64,000 bases of DNA, taken from positions 620,001 through 684,000 of the forward strand of contig PDUO01000026.1 of the NCBI GenBank assembly GCA_003008705.1, in the 5' to 3' direction. Position 1 is the stretch's first letter; every line of letters begins with the position of its first letter. The DNA is from Pezicula radicicola. Taxonomy: Eukaryota; Ascomycota; Leotiomycetes; Helotiales; Dermateaceae. The notes beneath the pieces are model-generated. The model made no database searches, had not been told where the DNA came from, and saw nothing but the letters and a program-made list of their open reading frames with translations. Position numbers and translations under genes: made by a program. This document shows positions 33,998 to 46,077 of this stretch, piece after piece.

Positions 33998-36753
33998 TTA
34001 CATTTCGAAGTGGCCGCCATTCATCATGCTGCTATCTTCGTTCGTGTTGGTTTTGACGATTCCACTCATGCGTGAGCTTCGGCGTTTGCTAGCAACATCG
34101 AAAGGTTCTTCCCACTCGTGGTCCCGCTTTTCATCCTCGTCCATGTCATCATAATCATCCTTTACACGATCCCTAAAATGCTCATCAATTGAACTCTCGT
34201 CGACGAAGGTAAATCCCTTAAAGTTGGCCTGCATTCCAGGGGATAAAGGTGTTGAGGTAGCAATGCCTGAAGCCAATGCTGCAGCACGGGCATTGAGTGA
34301 TCCAGCACCATTAAGTGCATTCGTAAATTCCGGATCAAAGTTGGAAGTGTCTGTCTCCGACTTCAACTTTGGCTTGAATGGTGGTGTGATCAACTTCTTA
34401 GTCAGAGCCGTCCAGTCAATGTCAGCAAAGAATGGATGTCGCTTCAATTCCTCAGCATCATCCGTAGCTCCTAGGCGGTGCTTTGGGTTTCTGTTTAAGA
34501 GACCTTTGACAAAGTTGCGTCCTTCTGTCGTAAGTGTATCCCTTGGAAAGCGGACTTTTCCAAAGGCAATGTTCTTGTACATTTGCTGAGTGTCTTCGGC
34601 ATAAAAGGGGCTCCAGCCGCAACACATTTCAAATACAAGGACGCCTAGAGACCAGAAGTCCACCATCTTGGTGTACCCGGCTTCGTCCAGAAGGACCTCA
34701 GGTGCCAAATATTCAGTTGTTCCACAGAATGTGTTTGTCGTAGCATTCTTAGTTAGGTTGGCCTTCGATAAGCCAAAGTCGCACAATGCGATGTGTCCGT
34801 TAGCATCTAGCAAGATGTTTTCTGGCTTGAGATCTCTGTAAACGATATCGTGCATGTGGAGATGTTGGAGAGCTAGAATAAGCTCTGCAATATAGAACTT
34901 TGCTCGCTTTTCGTCAAACCTGCCCTCCTTCTGTAAATGCCAGAATAATTCACCACCAGACATATAGTCCGTTACAAGGTACAGGTCAGTAGGTGTCTGG
35001 AAGGAAAACTTGAGTCCGACGATGAAAGGTGAGTCGGCCATTGCTGTTCGAACCAGAATGTTCCGCTCTCCAACGGTATGGGCGACCTCCTTTTTCTGAA
35101 CGATGACCTTCTTCTGTAAGACCTTCATAGCATAGATCCGCCTCGTGTCCTTCTTACGGACCTGGTAAACTTGACCAAAAGTGCCCTTTCCAATGAGCTT
35201 CAGAATCTGGAAGTCTTCTGGTCCATAATGTCTCTTCTCAGTTCGCTGGAAAGTCATCTCTACGCGAATCTCTCCAAATTGATTGTTCTCATCGTCGGAT
35301 CTACCTTGGAGTTGGTACCAGCCCTGGACTGGCGAAGGGTCATTCTCCGTGAACTTAGCCTCAAGGTTTATGCGACCCAAGAAGTCCTCAGAAGCAGTTC
35401 CTCTATCGTAAACTGTAATATTGACGATAGAGTCGGAACCAACGACATCACTATGAATTTGGTCAGTTTTTTTCACGAGTACGTCCCAGAGAAGGCCACA
35501 TACAACACGGCTTCAGTATCCCACTTCGGATTTGTCATTGATCGTCGTCCCTTGGACTTAAAATCTCTATAGTCAGAAAGGCTAACATTGCTGCTCTGTC
35601 TACTCTTCATTGGGATTGCCATTGGTCGACCAGAATCGCTACCTTGTCGTGAAATGGGAATTCCACCCATTCCACTTGGACTCTTGGCGCCATCCTCATC
35701 TTCATCAATCTCTTCGTCTCGAGGTCCTTTAGAAACTAATTCGTTGCGTTGAAAGACGGCTACAACGTAAGGATCCTTACTTCGACGGAGGCCACGTGCT
35801 TCTGCAATCTTAACAGTAAGTTTACCTCTGGGTGGGTTGACTGGCGCTCCCGAGGAAGATCTAGGTACTGGGATAGCTTCGCCGCCGTTGGATTTACTGC
35901 CGTGACCGTTCGCGGGATCTGAGTTAGCGCTGGCGTCCGAGCTTGCCGTTTGATTCGATAGAGCGCGGGTAGGAGTTGGTGGAATACTCTTTTTTGCAGC
36001 ATCATCTGTTAGCTTCTTGAGCCGCTCATACGATGGGGACTCGGCAAGTAAATCAGAAGAAGGCTTTCGCGAGTGAACAGGAGTACATGGGGTAGTCGAA
36101 GGATAACGATCGCTGGGGTTCGAAAAATGTGCAGCATGGACATTTGAAGTGGTAACAACGCTTGAGAGTGGATTCAAAATCGAAGCTCTTCGGGCACTCG
36201 ACGGAAATGAATCCGATATACTTTTGCGATGTGCCCTCGGAGCTGATACTGGTACATTCCTCGTACTACAACTTGCATCGCCCTCAGAGCTTGCATCGCT
36301 ATCGCTCAGCTTTAACTTGTGCAAGGATGAAGGCTGGGAAGCCGGCGGTGTCGGATAAGGGTTTAGGCCACTAGATTGTGCAGATGCTTGAGAAAGTCCC
36401 AATCGCTCATATGAGAGGAGCGGAGAGCCTTGGTCAACGTCGGTGCCAATTTTACTTGCAGCAGTCTCATCTTCTGAGTCTGGTGTAATTGACAACAGCT
36501 GCGTCTCCTCCCGCCGGTAGACTGGGACAGGAGTTTCGGCCTTAGTGAGAACAGGGGTTTCAATATGGCCAGCACTGGGAGGACTTGTAGAAGAACCTGA
36601 ACCAACCTGTCCAAAGTAACTGTGCATGATTCCAGGAAGTCGCTTGTCAGAGGGGTCAGGCTGTGGAGTAGCGACACCGGAGCGGGGGGTATCGGAATCA
36701 ATATGATCATTGGCGTCATCATCGCGACTGCGAAGGAAGTTAGTGAAGAACAT
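33998..36753 (-). CDS. SCH9: AGC Ser/Thr kinase with C2 domain (Sch9/SchA-like)
   Basis: Exons on the minus strand 36753..35504 and 35450..33998 give 900 residues. The 53-bp intron (donor GTATGT, acceptor CATAG) joins EAVF-DVVGSDSI inside the C2 domain. Residues 1-300 are Ser/Pro-rich. The C2 domain spans about 308-460 (GKLTVKIAEARGLRRSKDPY, NPKWDTEAVF). The AGC kinase domain spans about 496-760 with GKGTFGQV, YAMKVL, YRDLKPEN and DFGLSK. The T-loop is TFCGTTEYLAPE, the site phosphorylated by PDK1-type kinases. The C-terminal extension ends in the hydrophobic motif FKGFTFVDE at about 825, then an acidic tail. N-terminal C2 plus AGC kinase is the Sch9 architecture. Sch9 is a TORC1 target controlling growth, stress and ageing. 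ATG 36753 (MFFTNFLRSRDDD) was chosen over upstream in-frame ATGs, because the upstream part codes only Cys/Leu-rich low-complexity sequence. Confidence 0.93.
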
Positions 36754-38066
36754 GGCGACGATGAATTGACATTTGAAGTGAATATAGCAGGATGACCGAA
36801 GGTATTGCGAAAGACAGAAACGAAAAAGAAAAGAAAAGCGTGGTAGCAACAAAAATACCAAGGAAAGGGACAGTGTAACAAGACGACAGGTATGAGTGAG
36901 GCGGTGGCAGCATGAACAATTTTTTTTCCATCCTTTGCAGCAAAAGGCGAGAAATTTCATATTCCCCGGGGGCCCTGTCGGTTTGGCCCGCCTACGAAGA
37001 CCATCGACCACCACTCAGCGATAGCCGCTTTGATAAGACGACCCGAACCCCTCCGTCATCCAGCATGTGCGCACTGCGTGTAGAGAAGATGAGGGAATAC
37101 GGAATGTGCAATGTAGACAGAGTGACGGCCAGCACCGTCGTTGACGTTGCCGTCATCCACGTATCTATCCAGTATCATGCCACTTGGAAAGCGCTGGAGT
37201 GGAGATAGTCACTCGTGTGTACATGTCTATGCATCTTGAGGCTGGAATCTTTGCCCGGACCCGCCTCCCCGTACGTAAATGCTCGCAGTATGGAAGAATG
37301 CCGTCGTACCTAGCCATCATTGCCTGTGTAGCTTGCTTGAGCAGATCCATCTCGTTGCCAGCCATCACGAAGTGCTCTCACTTAAAGGGTCGCCAGTGTT
37401 GTGGCGGAGGCTCTTGCAGCTCCGGGTGAGGAATTTTCGAGGAGTGGGTTGATCGTCTCGACTCTGCGACAGGTACCTCGAGTCTGCGGAGAGCTGGTGA
37501 GTCGATGCAGCGACGGCGGTTGGGACGTGGTTTTCGCGTATGTCAAATAATGTCGGATCCAAGATCGAAATTGAGAGGAGGGGAGAGTGTCGGAAGTGTA
37601 TGTTGTTGGGGTTTCCGAGAGAGAAATAGTCGATACAAGCTTCAATTTAGTGAAGTCTCGCTACGGGGTACTCTATCGTAACCGTACTGTAACCGTGCTT
37701 CTTGCAGCGCAACGCGTCGAAAGACAGGTACTCGTATCAACCGGGGCATACAGTGCTTTGGTACCTGGAGGCCTGGAAAAATAGCAGAAGCGTGGAGCGC
37801 CCCGAATGGATGGCTGGATGGGAATTTAAATGCGCTGCTGCTGGCTACTGGAGAGGGAGATGCAAAAGGTACAAGTATATGTATGTATGACAGTAGTCAG
37901 GCTGAACGCATTTAACACGATGCGCAGCTGCCGTTGGCTTCTGCTGCAGGACCGAGTAGTACGTGCAAATGGGCAACAAGCAAGTGGCCTGGTCCGCGTA
38001 GTAGTACCTCTAAGGTACATGCTACCGCAGAGACTACGAGTCGAGGTACAGTATTTGATCACTCTT

Positions 38067-38098
38067 CAACAAATCAACAAATCAACAAATCAACAAAA
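38067..38098 (+). repeat. CAACAAAT octamer microsatellite, four copies
   Basis: Three perfect CAACAAAT units and a fourth CAACAAAA. Confidence 0.9.
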
Positions 38099-38811
38099 TT
38101 TACTCTATTGTGCCCAGAGAGCTGGAACCTGGTCACCCAATGCTTTTCCTCTCATCGCTCATCGCTCATCGTCATGTGCTACAGCGCACCAGATACGTAC
38201 GTCATTGGCCTGTCAGTCAAACTACTATTTACGGCTGAGAGATACAGAGCCTCTCAGAACAGGTTGTGCGCCTCGCCTCGCCGCTCTCAGGGTCGAAAGG
38301 TCAAGACTCACGACACGAGTCGATAGTTGAGCATTGGCAGAATGATACTTGCGAAGCTGAAGCCTCATCCTGTCCTATCCTATCCCATCGCCTTTCCCAT
38401 TTCCCCCTTTTTCTTCTGTCTCTTCCATTGCCTTTCAATAAAAGACGAGTAGCTGCATTTTTTTTTTCGATAATTCCGCAGTGCATGGCCAGCTCTGCAA
38501 GCCATCTACCCGGGTGTTACTGCCGTTGGTCTGATATCAGCTTGGTGGCTCTCCCTTCCCGCCGAGCAAGCGGCTTCACCGCAGTTCAACCACACCACAC
38601 ATGTGAGCGAAGCCTGAGCAAAAGGCGATGAGTGGCGGTCAGCCAGATGGCGGGAGCGGTCTTTCTGTACCCATTTTTGGCCCTCGATGAATGCGACCAC
38701 AGGGCTATTCCTAGCATCACCTTCTCATCCGCCCTGAATTAGCTGGCTGTTTCCCCTTCCAGCACTATCGTCCTAAGCAGCCGTGAACAGTGTGTCGAAC
38801 TGTGTCATGTC

Positions 38812-38831
38812 GATGAGATGAGATGAGATGA
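38812..38831 (+). repeat. GATGA pentamer microsatellite, four perfect copies
   Basis: GATGA repeated four times without interruption. Confidence 0.9.
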
Positions 38832-39335
38832 ATCAATTAATTCCTGGTGATCGGGATGCGTGCATTGCGTTCTCAAAAGAGGCTGGGAAAAAGCAAAGAA
38901 AAAAAACAGTGCAGCTGTTGTGTTCGTCCCAGATATTATTTTCCAGAACACACCTTACCGTACCGTCCCTAAACCCGTGCATGTGCTGAACTCAAAAGAC
39001 GAGTCAGTATCCAGGGGCCTGGAGGATGATGAGAATCGATGAATAAATTGTGAAACTTGGTGGCGCCTGCAGTGCACCATGAGGTGGTTGACCGTGAGCA
39101 CCAGCGAAGGGTGCGAGATCTGGCTGCATTAGTAATATACTCGTGAGGCAGTAAGGCAGAAAGGCAGCAAGGCAAGAGAATTAAGCGAAAAGGCTTCGGG
39201 AGCTCGTGAGCGCAGCGCATCCACGATTCCACGTCGCGTCCCCCTCTCCCCCCATGCGACCATAATTCACCTAGGGAAAACCACGCATCCTGTGCAATTC
39301 CTACGACACCATTTGAAGCTGCCGCTACCGCTAAA

Positions 39336-40957
39336 ATGGGTAGACGTCCAGGTAGAACAGCTGCAAAGAATGCTGCTGCTGCATTGAGTTAGTTCACAAG
39401 CTGCACAAAATCAGGCGCATGGAGACATATCTAACAATCTCTCTAGAAAATACCCCCCAGACCTACGATGACGATGTTGAGGACGATGAAATGCCAGATG
39501 TTGCGACATCAGAAGTTGCATCGCCCCCAGAGATTGAAGACGAAGATGGTGGAGAGGAGGATGGTGAAGAGGACGGAGACGGCGCGGAAGATTCAAGACC
39601 AACAACTCCTGTGCCAGAACCTCCCAAGAAACGTCGCTTGGGTAGACCGCCAAAGAACCGGCCAGTAGGCTGGGACGACGATAATGGAAATGAAAGAGCG
39701 ACGCCTGATACAAGCACACCGCGCGGAAGAGGTCGTGGGCGCGGGTTTAGAGGTGGAAGATGGAAAAACAGAGGAGGACCCTCGCATGTCACTCAACAGC
39801 CTATTGACAAGGAGGGAAATATGATGAACGTTGTCGATGATGAGGTTGATTTGCCAGAAGATCCAGAGGGCGAGAAGAAGGTTGATAAGCTGGGGCATTT
39901 GCAGGGTGGTCGCGAATATCGATGCAGAACGTTTACAGTATACGGCCGAGGTCCCAGACTTTACATGTTATCAACAGAACCAGCAAGATGTGTTGGGTTC
40001 CGAGACAGCTACCTCTTCTTCGCTAAACACAAACGCCTCTACAAGATTATCATTGACGACGATGAGAAGCGCGATATGATTGAGCGCGAGCTCATTCCAC
40101 ATTCCTATAAAGGACGTGCCATTGGTATTGTAACTGCCAGATCCGTTTTCCGCGAATTTGGTGCACAGATCATTGTTGGTGGCAAGAAAGTCATCGATGA
40201 TTACGAGGTTGCGAAAGTCAAGGCTGAAGGTGCGATAGAGGGAGAGTTGGCCGACCCTAACGACTCTATTAAGCAAGGCGAGACTTACAACAAGAACCAA
40301 TATGTTGCATGGCATGGTGCAAGTTCTGTCTACCATTCTGGCGCACCTACTGTTCCTCTTCCAACTGGAAAGGCTGTTGATGGGAAGAAGAGACGCGTGA
40401 TGGTTAATGATGTTAATTGGATGTTTGAGCATGCTCACCAAGCAAGGTACATTGAAAAATCTAGCTAGAGCTCCGGAGTGATGCTAACTTATGGTCACAG
40501 TCAGTTCAATTCTACCCTTGGTGCATTACGCCGCAAGAACCTTAACGGACTCTACGACCCACATACCAACACCATGCACTACCCCGGCATCATGCAGCCA
40601 ACACATGCTAGGTGGGAGCAGGTTGACGACTACGCAACTGACGATAATAATGGTGATTCTATGTTCGAGCCTGTGAAGCCTGTCTACTCACGCAACTATA
40701 TGATTGTCGATACAGTCTATGAATCTGCACCATCCTCAAACCTCGGTGTACCAGGTCCAGATGGCAATGCTTATGACATTGGTTTTAAAGGTCTTAGTAG
40801 CGTACCTGACGATATCAAAGCCGAACTTCCTCCTGATTGCTTGAAAGCCTTTGAAGCGACATTAGCTAAAGAAAAGGAGTGGAAGCAAAGATGGAAGTCA
40901 GAGGCTCAGGATACAAGCAGAAGGGCACCAGCGATCGACAAGGGCCTCATTCTGTAG
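39336..40957 (+). CDS. RSC7: RSC chromatin-remodelling complex subunit Rsc7/Npl6 (Swp82 family)
   Basis: Exons 39336..39387, 39447..40446 and 40501..40957 give 502 residues, phases closing. The N-terminus MGRRPGRTAAKNAAAAL, an acidic stretch and an AT-hook-like basic block (KKRRLGRPPKNRP, RGRGRGRGFRGGRW) are typical. The conserved core runs from about 165: GREYRCRTFTVYGRGPRLYM, LSTEPARCVGFRDSYLFF and KHKRLYKI. It continues ARSVFREFGAQIIVGGKKVI, DDYEVAKV and NQYVAWHGASSVYH. The C-terminal third has LGALRRKNLNGLYDPHTNTM. Rsc7/Npl6 and Swp82 are architectural subunits of the RSC and SWI/SNF nucleosome remodellers in the nucleus. Fungi generally keep one or two members, and this one has full length and no disruption. 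Confidence 0.93.
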
Positions 40958-43900
40958 ATGAGAAGCTATGATATTTTGGGGGATGTGTATTAATACGAAT
41001 CGGCGTAACTGGTCTTCAGGGGTGGGAGAAATCTGGCGTTGAGCTATGTCTGAAGTCCGATCAGAAAAGACCGGCGTGTATTAGAGAAGATTTCATATGA
41101 ATGAATTCTTTCTATTAGACCCTATTTCTATGCCACGATGTGATCTCCTAAGCTAGCTAGATTAAGCAGCCCAAAGTATTTGAAGGAAAAACCACCCATC
41201 AAGAACACTGCTTCAAATTAGAAGAGTCAAAAGGGCTACAATAATAAAAATCCTAGAGGTTCAAACCTTCTGTTTATTTGCCCAAATTTACTAAAAGCCG
41301 GTAGGAAATGAAAGGTAAACGAATCGACACTACCTTGCCACCAAGTAGAATGCTTTATAACTCCAGTATTAGAGAAACAAATTAAATACTATCAAATCTC
41401 GACTTCAAATAACTCTTTTCCCACTTCCATGAAAGTATCCACTACAAAGAAAGATGTTGCCACGAAACGATATATTCCTCTTACTTTGCTTAGCTTAAGC
41501 GAAGCTATCTCTACTCTACTATTAACAAACACAGTGCAGTTCTCCTTGTCTAGGGGTAAAAATCATTGGTCAAGATATAATTCCCAGCCTCCAGGCTGCG
41601 ACAGAGATATCCTCAGGCCGGGCGTCTTGCTAGCTGGTGCTCTCGATGGTCCTACAATCGCTGAGCTGATGCTGCGTTTAAAGTATATGCCGGATCTAAG
41701 TAGAATGCTAAGCCGGATTTTAGCGAGAGTGTTTTGAGCTCGTTGACCGTCTTTGAGTTAATGAGTAATCTGAAAGAAGGTTACTATGGTAATTCATTAC
41801 TTTATGTGCATTATAAGATAATGGCTATTCAGTCTTTACTTTTATCGTCTTCTGACGCTCAAAGCAACAAAATTTCTGCACGCTTAGCAAAGTGTTTACA
41901 AAGGCATATATTCCACAAAACAGTACCAAAACCTCAACATTTCCCGAAACCAGAGAATTAAAGCATTGTTATAGATGTATAAGCGCTATATATGTTGTAG
42001 ATATCAGGAGTCTTTACTAGACTGATACTTATGGCGGGTGTGAGAGTACTAGGGTTCGAACTTTGGTTGAAAACTTAGAAATAGGAGATTATAGGGATAA
42101 GAATGGTAGTAGTAACATTAGAGGGGCTATTATTAAGCTTAGGATTTTAATATTAAAAAGAAGCATAGGGGTTCTTAAACTAGGGATTTCTATTAATGTT
42201 TTGTGATTCTAATTTTCACTTAATACTACATAGTGAATTACCTAACATCAAACTTTACATAAGATAACTATTAGGAGGATTACTATAGTGTGAAGTCTCT
42301 TAGAGTACAGTGTCTCTAACTAACTTGCTAACAATAGGAAGCCTTTATACAATTTTATGTCAAGTTAATAGACAACAGCTCTAAGTGATTTTCTAAGCTA
42401 GATAGATTCTAAGCATTCAATAGGACAGGGAAGATTTCTCCTATATTATATAGTATAATAGTGTTTTTCTCTTTTATATACTTTCTAAATCTCTAACTTA
42501 ACTTTACTTATAAATTGTTGTAACTGTTTTCTTCCTGCTTTTAATAGACTCGTTAACCCCTAGCTTTAGTGCTATAGTGGTGCTATTTATTTTTCTATAT
42601 AAAGGTTGATTTCTACGCATAATTCTAGAGATACGTAAGCCCTGTATATAATAGGTTTTCTTGAACCTTAGATAATTGTCTATTAAACAAGTAGAACATT
42701 TATATATTATGAACACATTCAAAGACTTACAGAATATCTGTTTCTAGCTTAAAACTATTGTTCTTTTAGTTATCGATATAAACTGACTTAGTGGTACGGA
42801 CAGCTTAGAGTTAAACTATGGTCTGAGAGGGCTGAGTCCCCCTATTGTAAGCTCGTGTTAAGTAGAAGCCTTCGAAATTTAACAAATTAGATTACAGTTG
42901 ACATTGCAGATGATAAATCCCGAGAAAAGATTCATTACCAGGCTGTTGAAGCAGGTCTACTAGAAAAAGAGCACAATTCCAAGAAAGATTATTAAAGCCC
43001 TTGACAACCTTGAACCCTCACTCCGGCCGTACACAGCTATAATAGTCTACATAGATAAATAAGCAATCCTTTTTGTTATATCGTGTCTGGTTGTCAGAAC
43101 CATATCGCCATCGCCATCAAAATACACATACCGCCAGATTCATAAAGAGTTGTTGAACCTCAATCTCGATATTTCCTTAACGAGGCGAGATATTTCATTG
43201 TCCTCGCTAATACCGTCTTAGCATTTTTCATCTCTAGATTAACCGAGTTGTCGAAATGAGTATTGTGACCAGATTCGCACAGCGTCATGAAAAATCTCTG
43301 CTCCGAGGATTTCTTATCCAACAATGAGAATTGTCTCCATGGCCTATTCCGGTCTGACGAGTTATGTATCCCATTGTGAGAAGAACTCACAGAATTGGTT
43401 AAAGGTAGCTTTAGTACATCCTAACCTGGATTTCCTTCGCTAAATACGAAGGTAATCTTACCAGATCCCAAGCCCAAGCTCACCTTCTTCGGAGTAAAAA
43501 AACTTAAAGGTCTTTATGATCTCAGTGCCACCTCAGCTTCCCGAATACATGTCATGATGAAGTAGTCCCCGCTATGTACTCGGTACATTGGAAGAGAAGC
43601 TACGTGCAAGTCGCAGGTACCACGTGATATCCCAAATAACTAAGTCTCGTGATATACCTATCTTGGCAGTCATTTTTTTCTCTTTGGAAACGGGCCTGTC
43701 TTCCATCATTCCAGGTTCTTAACGCGTTGCCAGCCACTAAGATCTCCAAGATGAGCCACCGAGCTCGAGCTGATCGACAGCGCACATATCCACAAGAACC
43801 TTGCACAATGAGTCCCTTCAATTTTGGCATTAGTCTTCATTAATCTAAAAGCCACTACCCATTTCCCTCATCTGAAAGCAGAGAATGTAAGTAGAAAGCA

Positions 43901-45093
43901 GAGCCTAACTATTGTAAGTAGCTTAAGTAACCAGCATCCAGCATGCAACAAATACACAGTAGGTAGGTATATGCGTCGCTCGAACCGACTGAAAAAGCCG
44001 CATACCATAAGTCCAAACCCTGTCGAAGATTCATCGTAACTTCGTATCTTCACCAAGCCAAAGGTCCACAATTTGAACGAAACCCAGCCAGCCCTCGCAA
44101 TGCGAAGGAAAGCAAAGCAAAGCCAGGGCAAAAAAAAGGGGAAAAGGGCGAGGGAAAAAGCCTCCTCAAAAGACCCCTATCAGGAGTAACCGTAAACAAA
44201 CTTGTCTTTTTCATCCCCGTACCCTATCTCTCCTCGCATCTTTTATGCTGCATTTGATCAAGCCCATACCACCCCGAAGATTTGAAACCCTCCATTGACC
44301 AAGCAAAACCAGCCTGCCACCCGAGTACGTCTGAGTGTATCGAAAGGAACAAAACGCAATAGAGCAAAGCAAATATCCATCCCGCCCCAAACTACCATTT
44401 TGTGCATCCAGTCCCACCCATATCGAGAGTGGCCACCGGGGGAGAATCCAAACCATGTTACAAGAAAGCAGAAAAAAGAGGCAACAGAAAAGAAAACCGC
44501 CTAATTACAAATTTTCGCTGACGGATCCTGAGGGACAGCCATACTGTGTTTTTATGACCCGAGAAAATCGAAAGTCTAGATGGTCCTGGAATGTGCAAAA
44601 AGAAAAACCCGCAAGCATGAAAAGTGAAAAAAGAACAGCAAAAGGCCTCTTCGCGGCCATCAAACAAACACCAGACCAGTTTCCGTGCCAGTCCATATGC
44701 CCCTGGAATAACAAAGGGAAAAGTCTATCGCTCATGCCAACGCCAATGTCAAATATGAAGAAAGGAAAAGTCGTAAGATCGAGGCAGCCACCGCTCGTGG
44801 AAGATAGGCGCAACGCAGCTCGAGATCGTGATATGGGGGTGTGTTGTGCATCCGTATACGTATTATCAAAGGCAATCTTTCGCTTTTGGGACCTCGCTGG
44901 ATGTATGTACAACAGCACCGCTGAACGTTATGCGCGCTAGAAAATCGACGCTGTAAAACAGAATGCAAAACTTTTGTTGACTGTGCGCTTGGCACAAGTC
45001 ATGGGTATTGGTGTATCAGGAAGTTACCAACTCGATGGCAAGTCGGAACGAATTAACGACCTCGCAAGTGCTCCAGACTGGAGCCTGTTGGAA
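40958..45093. other. gene-free 4.1 kb, AT-rich degenerate core
   Basis: 3' flanks of Rsc7 and the cyclin. About 41100-43100 is strongly A/T-rich with stops in all frames and abundant CTATA/TATAG steps, as in RIP-degraded repeats, but no termini or domain could be identified. 43400-45090 is more balanced. A 201-codon open frame at 44335-44940 lies antisense to the probable long 3' end of the cyclin gene and has low-complexity Lys/Arg composition, so it was not called. Confidence 0.45.
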
Positions 45094-46077
45094 TTAGCCT
45101 ACAACTGCCTGGTGTCCATAACCGTGAGACATGAAGTATGGCTGCTTTGGCTGGAAACACTGGGAGCAACCACAGCCAGGAAGGGTTTCATTCCAGATAT
45201 TGGCGCCATTGTAGTGATTGTAGTACGGGGTGTGGTGTGAAGCAACGCGAGTTGGAACGTATGTAGCATGAGTAACAGCTTGTTGCGGCATGTACGCTCC
45301 TGCATATTGATTGTACTGAGACCAGTCTTTGTACCGAGGTCCTCCGCCAGTTGCACTCAGATATTCTGGAGTATTAAGACCGGAATGTGGTGCAGAAGGA
45401 GGAGTAAGGTACGGAGTTGGATAAGGATTGCGCCACTGTTGTTGCTGCTCGTAATGGTTGAAACCGGATTGCGGACGCTCTCGTGTTGCAGATTTGGTGT
45501 AACCATAGTAGGCTTGCGAAGCTGGGCGAGGTCTTTGTACGTTCGTGTCGAGTGGTGCGAGAGGTGCAAGACGGTCGAGAGTCGCGGTGCGCTTCTTGTT
45601 CTTAGTCTCGCGCCAGTTGCTCCAGTTTTCCAACCATGCCTTGTAGTCCTTGCTCTCATCCAAATTGACGTACAAGCTCCAGTTAATCGACATTAGCCAC
45701 TCGTGTTCCAACTTGTTGAGTTCAGATACGGCAATGCCGCTGACCTCTGACCAAGATCGATTTTGAAAAGTGTTGTCATCCAAGAACTTGCTTCCTAGCA
45801 AAAGACCAATGGTCAACATGCGCCAAACCTGACCGTCGTTTGCCTTGTATGGGGCTTTGTCATTCAATTCATTGACCCGTCTTGCGAGGTAATTCATTCC
45901 AAGTAGGATCGTAGTACTTGGGAGTCTTGTTGAGGAAAGCAGACCTGAGACGAACTTTCGGAAAGCTGGTGAAACTGGTGAACCAGGCATCACAATCCGC
46001 TGAGCCATCTCTGCAACATAGTCGGTCATCTGGTCTACCTCGTAGTCCAGCACCGCACAAACGCCTCCGGGCAACAT
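45094..46077 (-). CDS. cyclin-box protein, Pho80/Pcl/Clg1-type
   Basis: A single exon of 327 residues. The cyclin box spans about 35-140: FRKFVSGLLSSTRLPSTTIL, LLGMNYLARRVNELN, MLTIGLLLGSKFLDDNTFQN and RSWSEVSGIAVSELNKLEHE, ending FLMSINWSL-like LMSINWSLYV. SKFLDDNTFQNRSW is the recognisable Pcl/Pho80 signature. The C-terminal half is rich in Tyr, Pro, Gln and Asn (YNQYAGAYMPQQ, YYNHYNG) and ends with a small Cys cluster (PGCGCSQCF). Such cyclins activate Pho85-type CDKs in nutrient and morphogenesis control; Clg1-type members have this low-complexity tail. The first ATG of the frame was used. An upstream non-coding exon is possible because CTAG acceptor-like sequence precedes it. Confidence 0.88.
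   Translation of the reverse strand: MLPGGVCAVLDYEVDQMTDYVAEMAQRIVMPGSPVSPAFRKFVSGLLSSTRLPSTTILLGMNYLARRVNELNDKAPYKANDGQVWRMLTIGLLLGSKFLDDNTFQNRSWSEVSGIAVSELNKLEHEWLMSINWSLYVNLDESKDYKAWLENWSNWRETKNKKRTATLDRLAPLAPLDTNVQRPRPASQAYYGYTKSATRERPQSGFNHYEQQQQWRNPYPTPYLTPPSAPHSGLNTPEYLSATGGGPRYKDWSQYNQYAGAYMPQQAVTHATYVPTRVASHHTPYYNHYNGANIWNETLPGCGCSQCFQPKQPYFMSHGYGHQAVVG

Larger units (their letters stand above)
36754..39335. promoter_or_regulatory. 2.6 kb divergent upstream region, Sch9-like kinase / Rsc7
   Basis: Both flanking genes start here and read outward, so the region holds both promoters and probably long 5' leaders. It is not AT-rich. It includes microsatellites at 38067-38098 and 38812-38831, T/C-rich tracts (38390-38470), and many short open frames without motifs that could act as upstream ORFs. 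Confidence 0.5.

Noticed and set aside
36754..37014. Upstream in-frame start that would add 87 residues to the Sch9-like kinase
   Set aside because: The added part is Cys/Leu/Arg-rich low complexity translated from a polyT/CT leader, and MFFTNFLRSR at 36753 is a better family-like start.
37830..38330. Overlapping 166- and 130-codon plus-strand frames
   Set aside because: They overlap in different frames, include a microsatellite translation (repeated Asn-Gln-Gln) and sit in the divergent promoter of two conserved genes.
41429..41961. Frames of 102 and 75 codons beginning MKVSTTKKDV
   Set aside because: No motif and no splice-joined extension that makes a domain. They lie at the edge of the AT-rich degenerate island.
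42040..42075. GGTTCGAAC, which resembles a tRNA T-loop
   Set aside because: No matching acceptor, D-arm or anticodon arm can be built around it.
44335..44940. 201-codon plus-strand frame
   Set aside because: Lys/Arg-rich with no recognisable domain. It lies antisense to the likely 3' end of the cyclin transcript.
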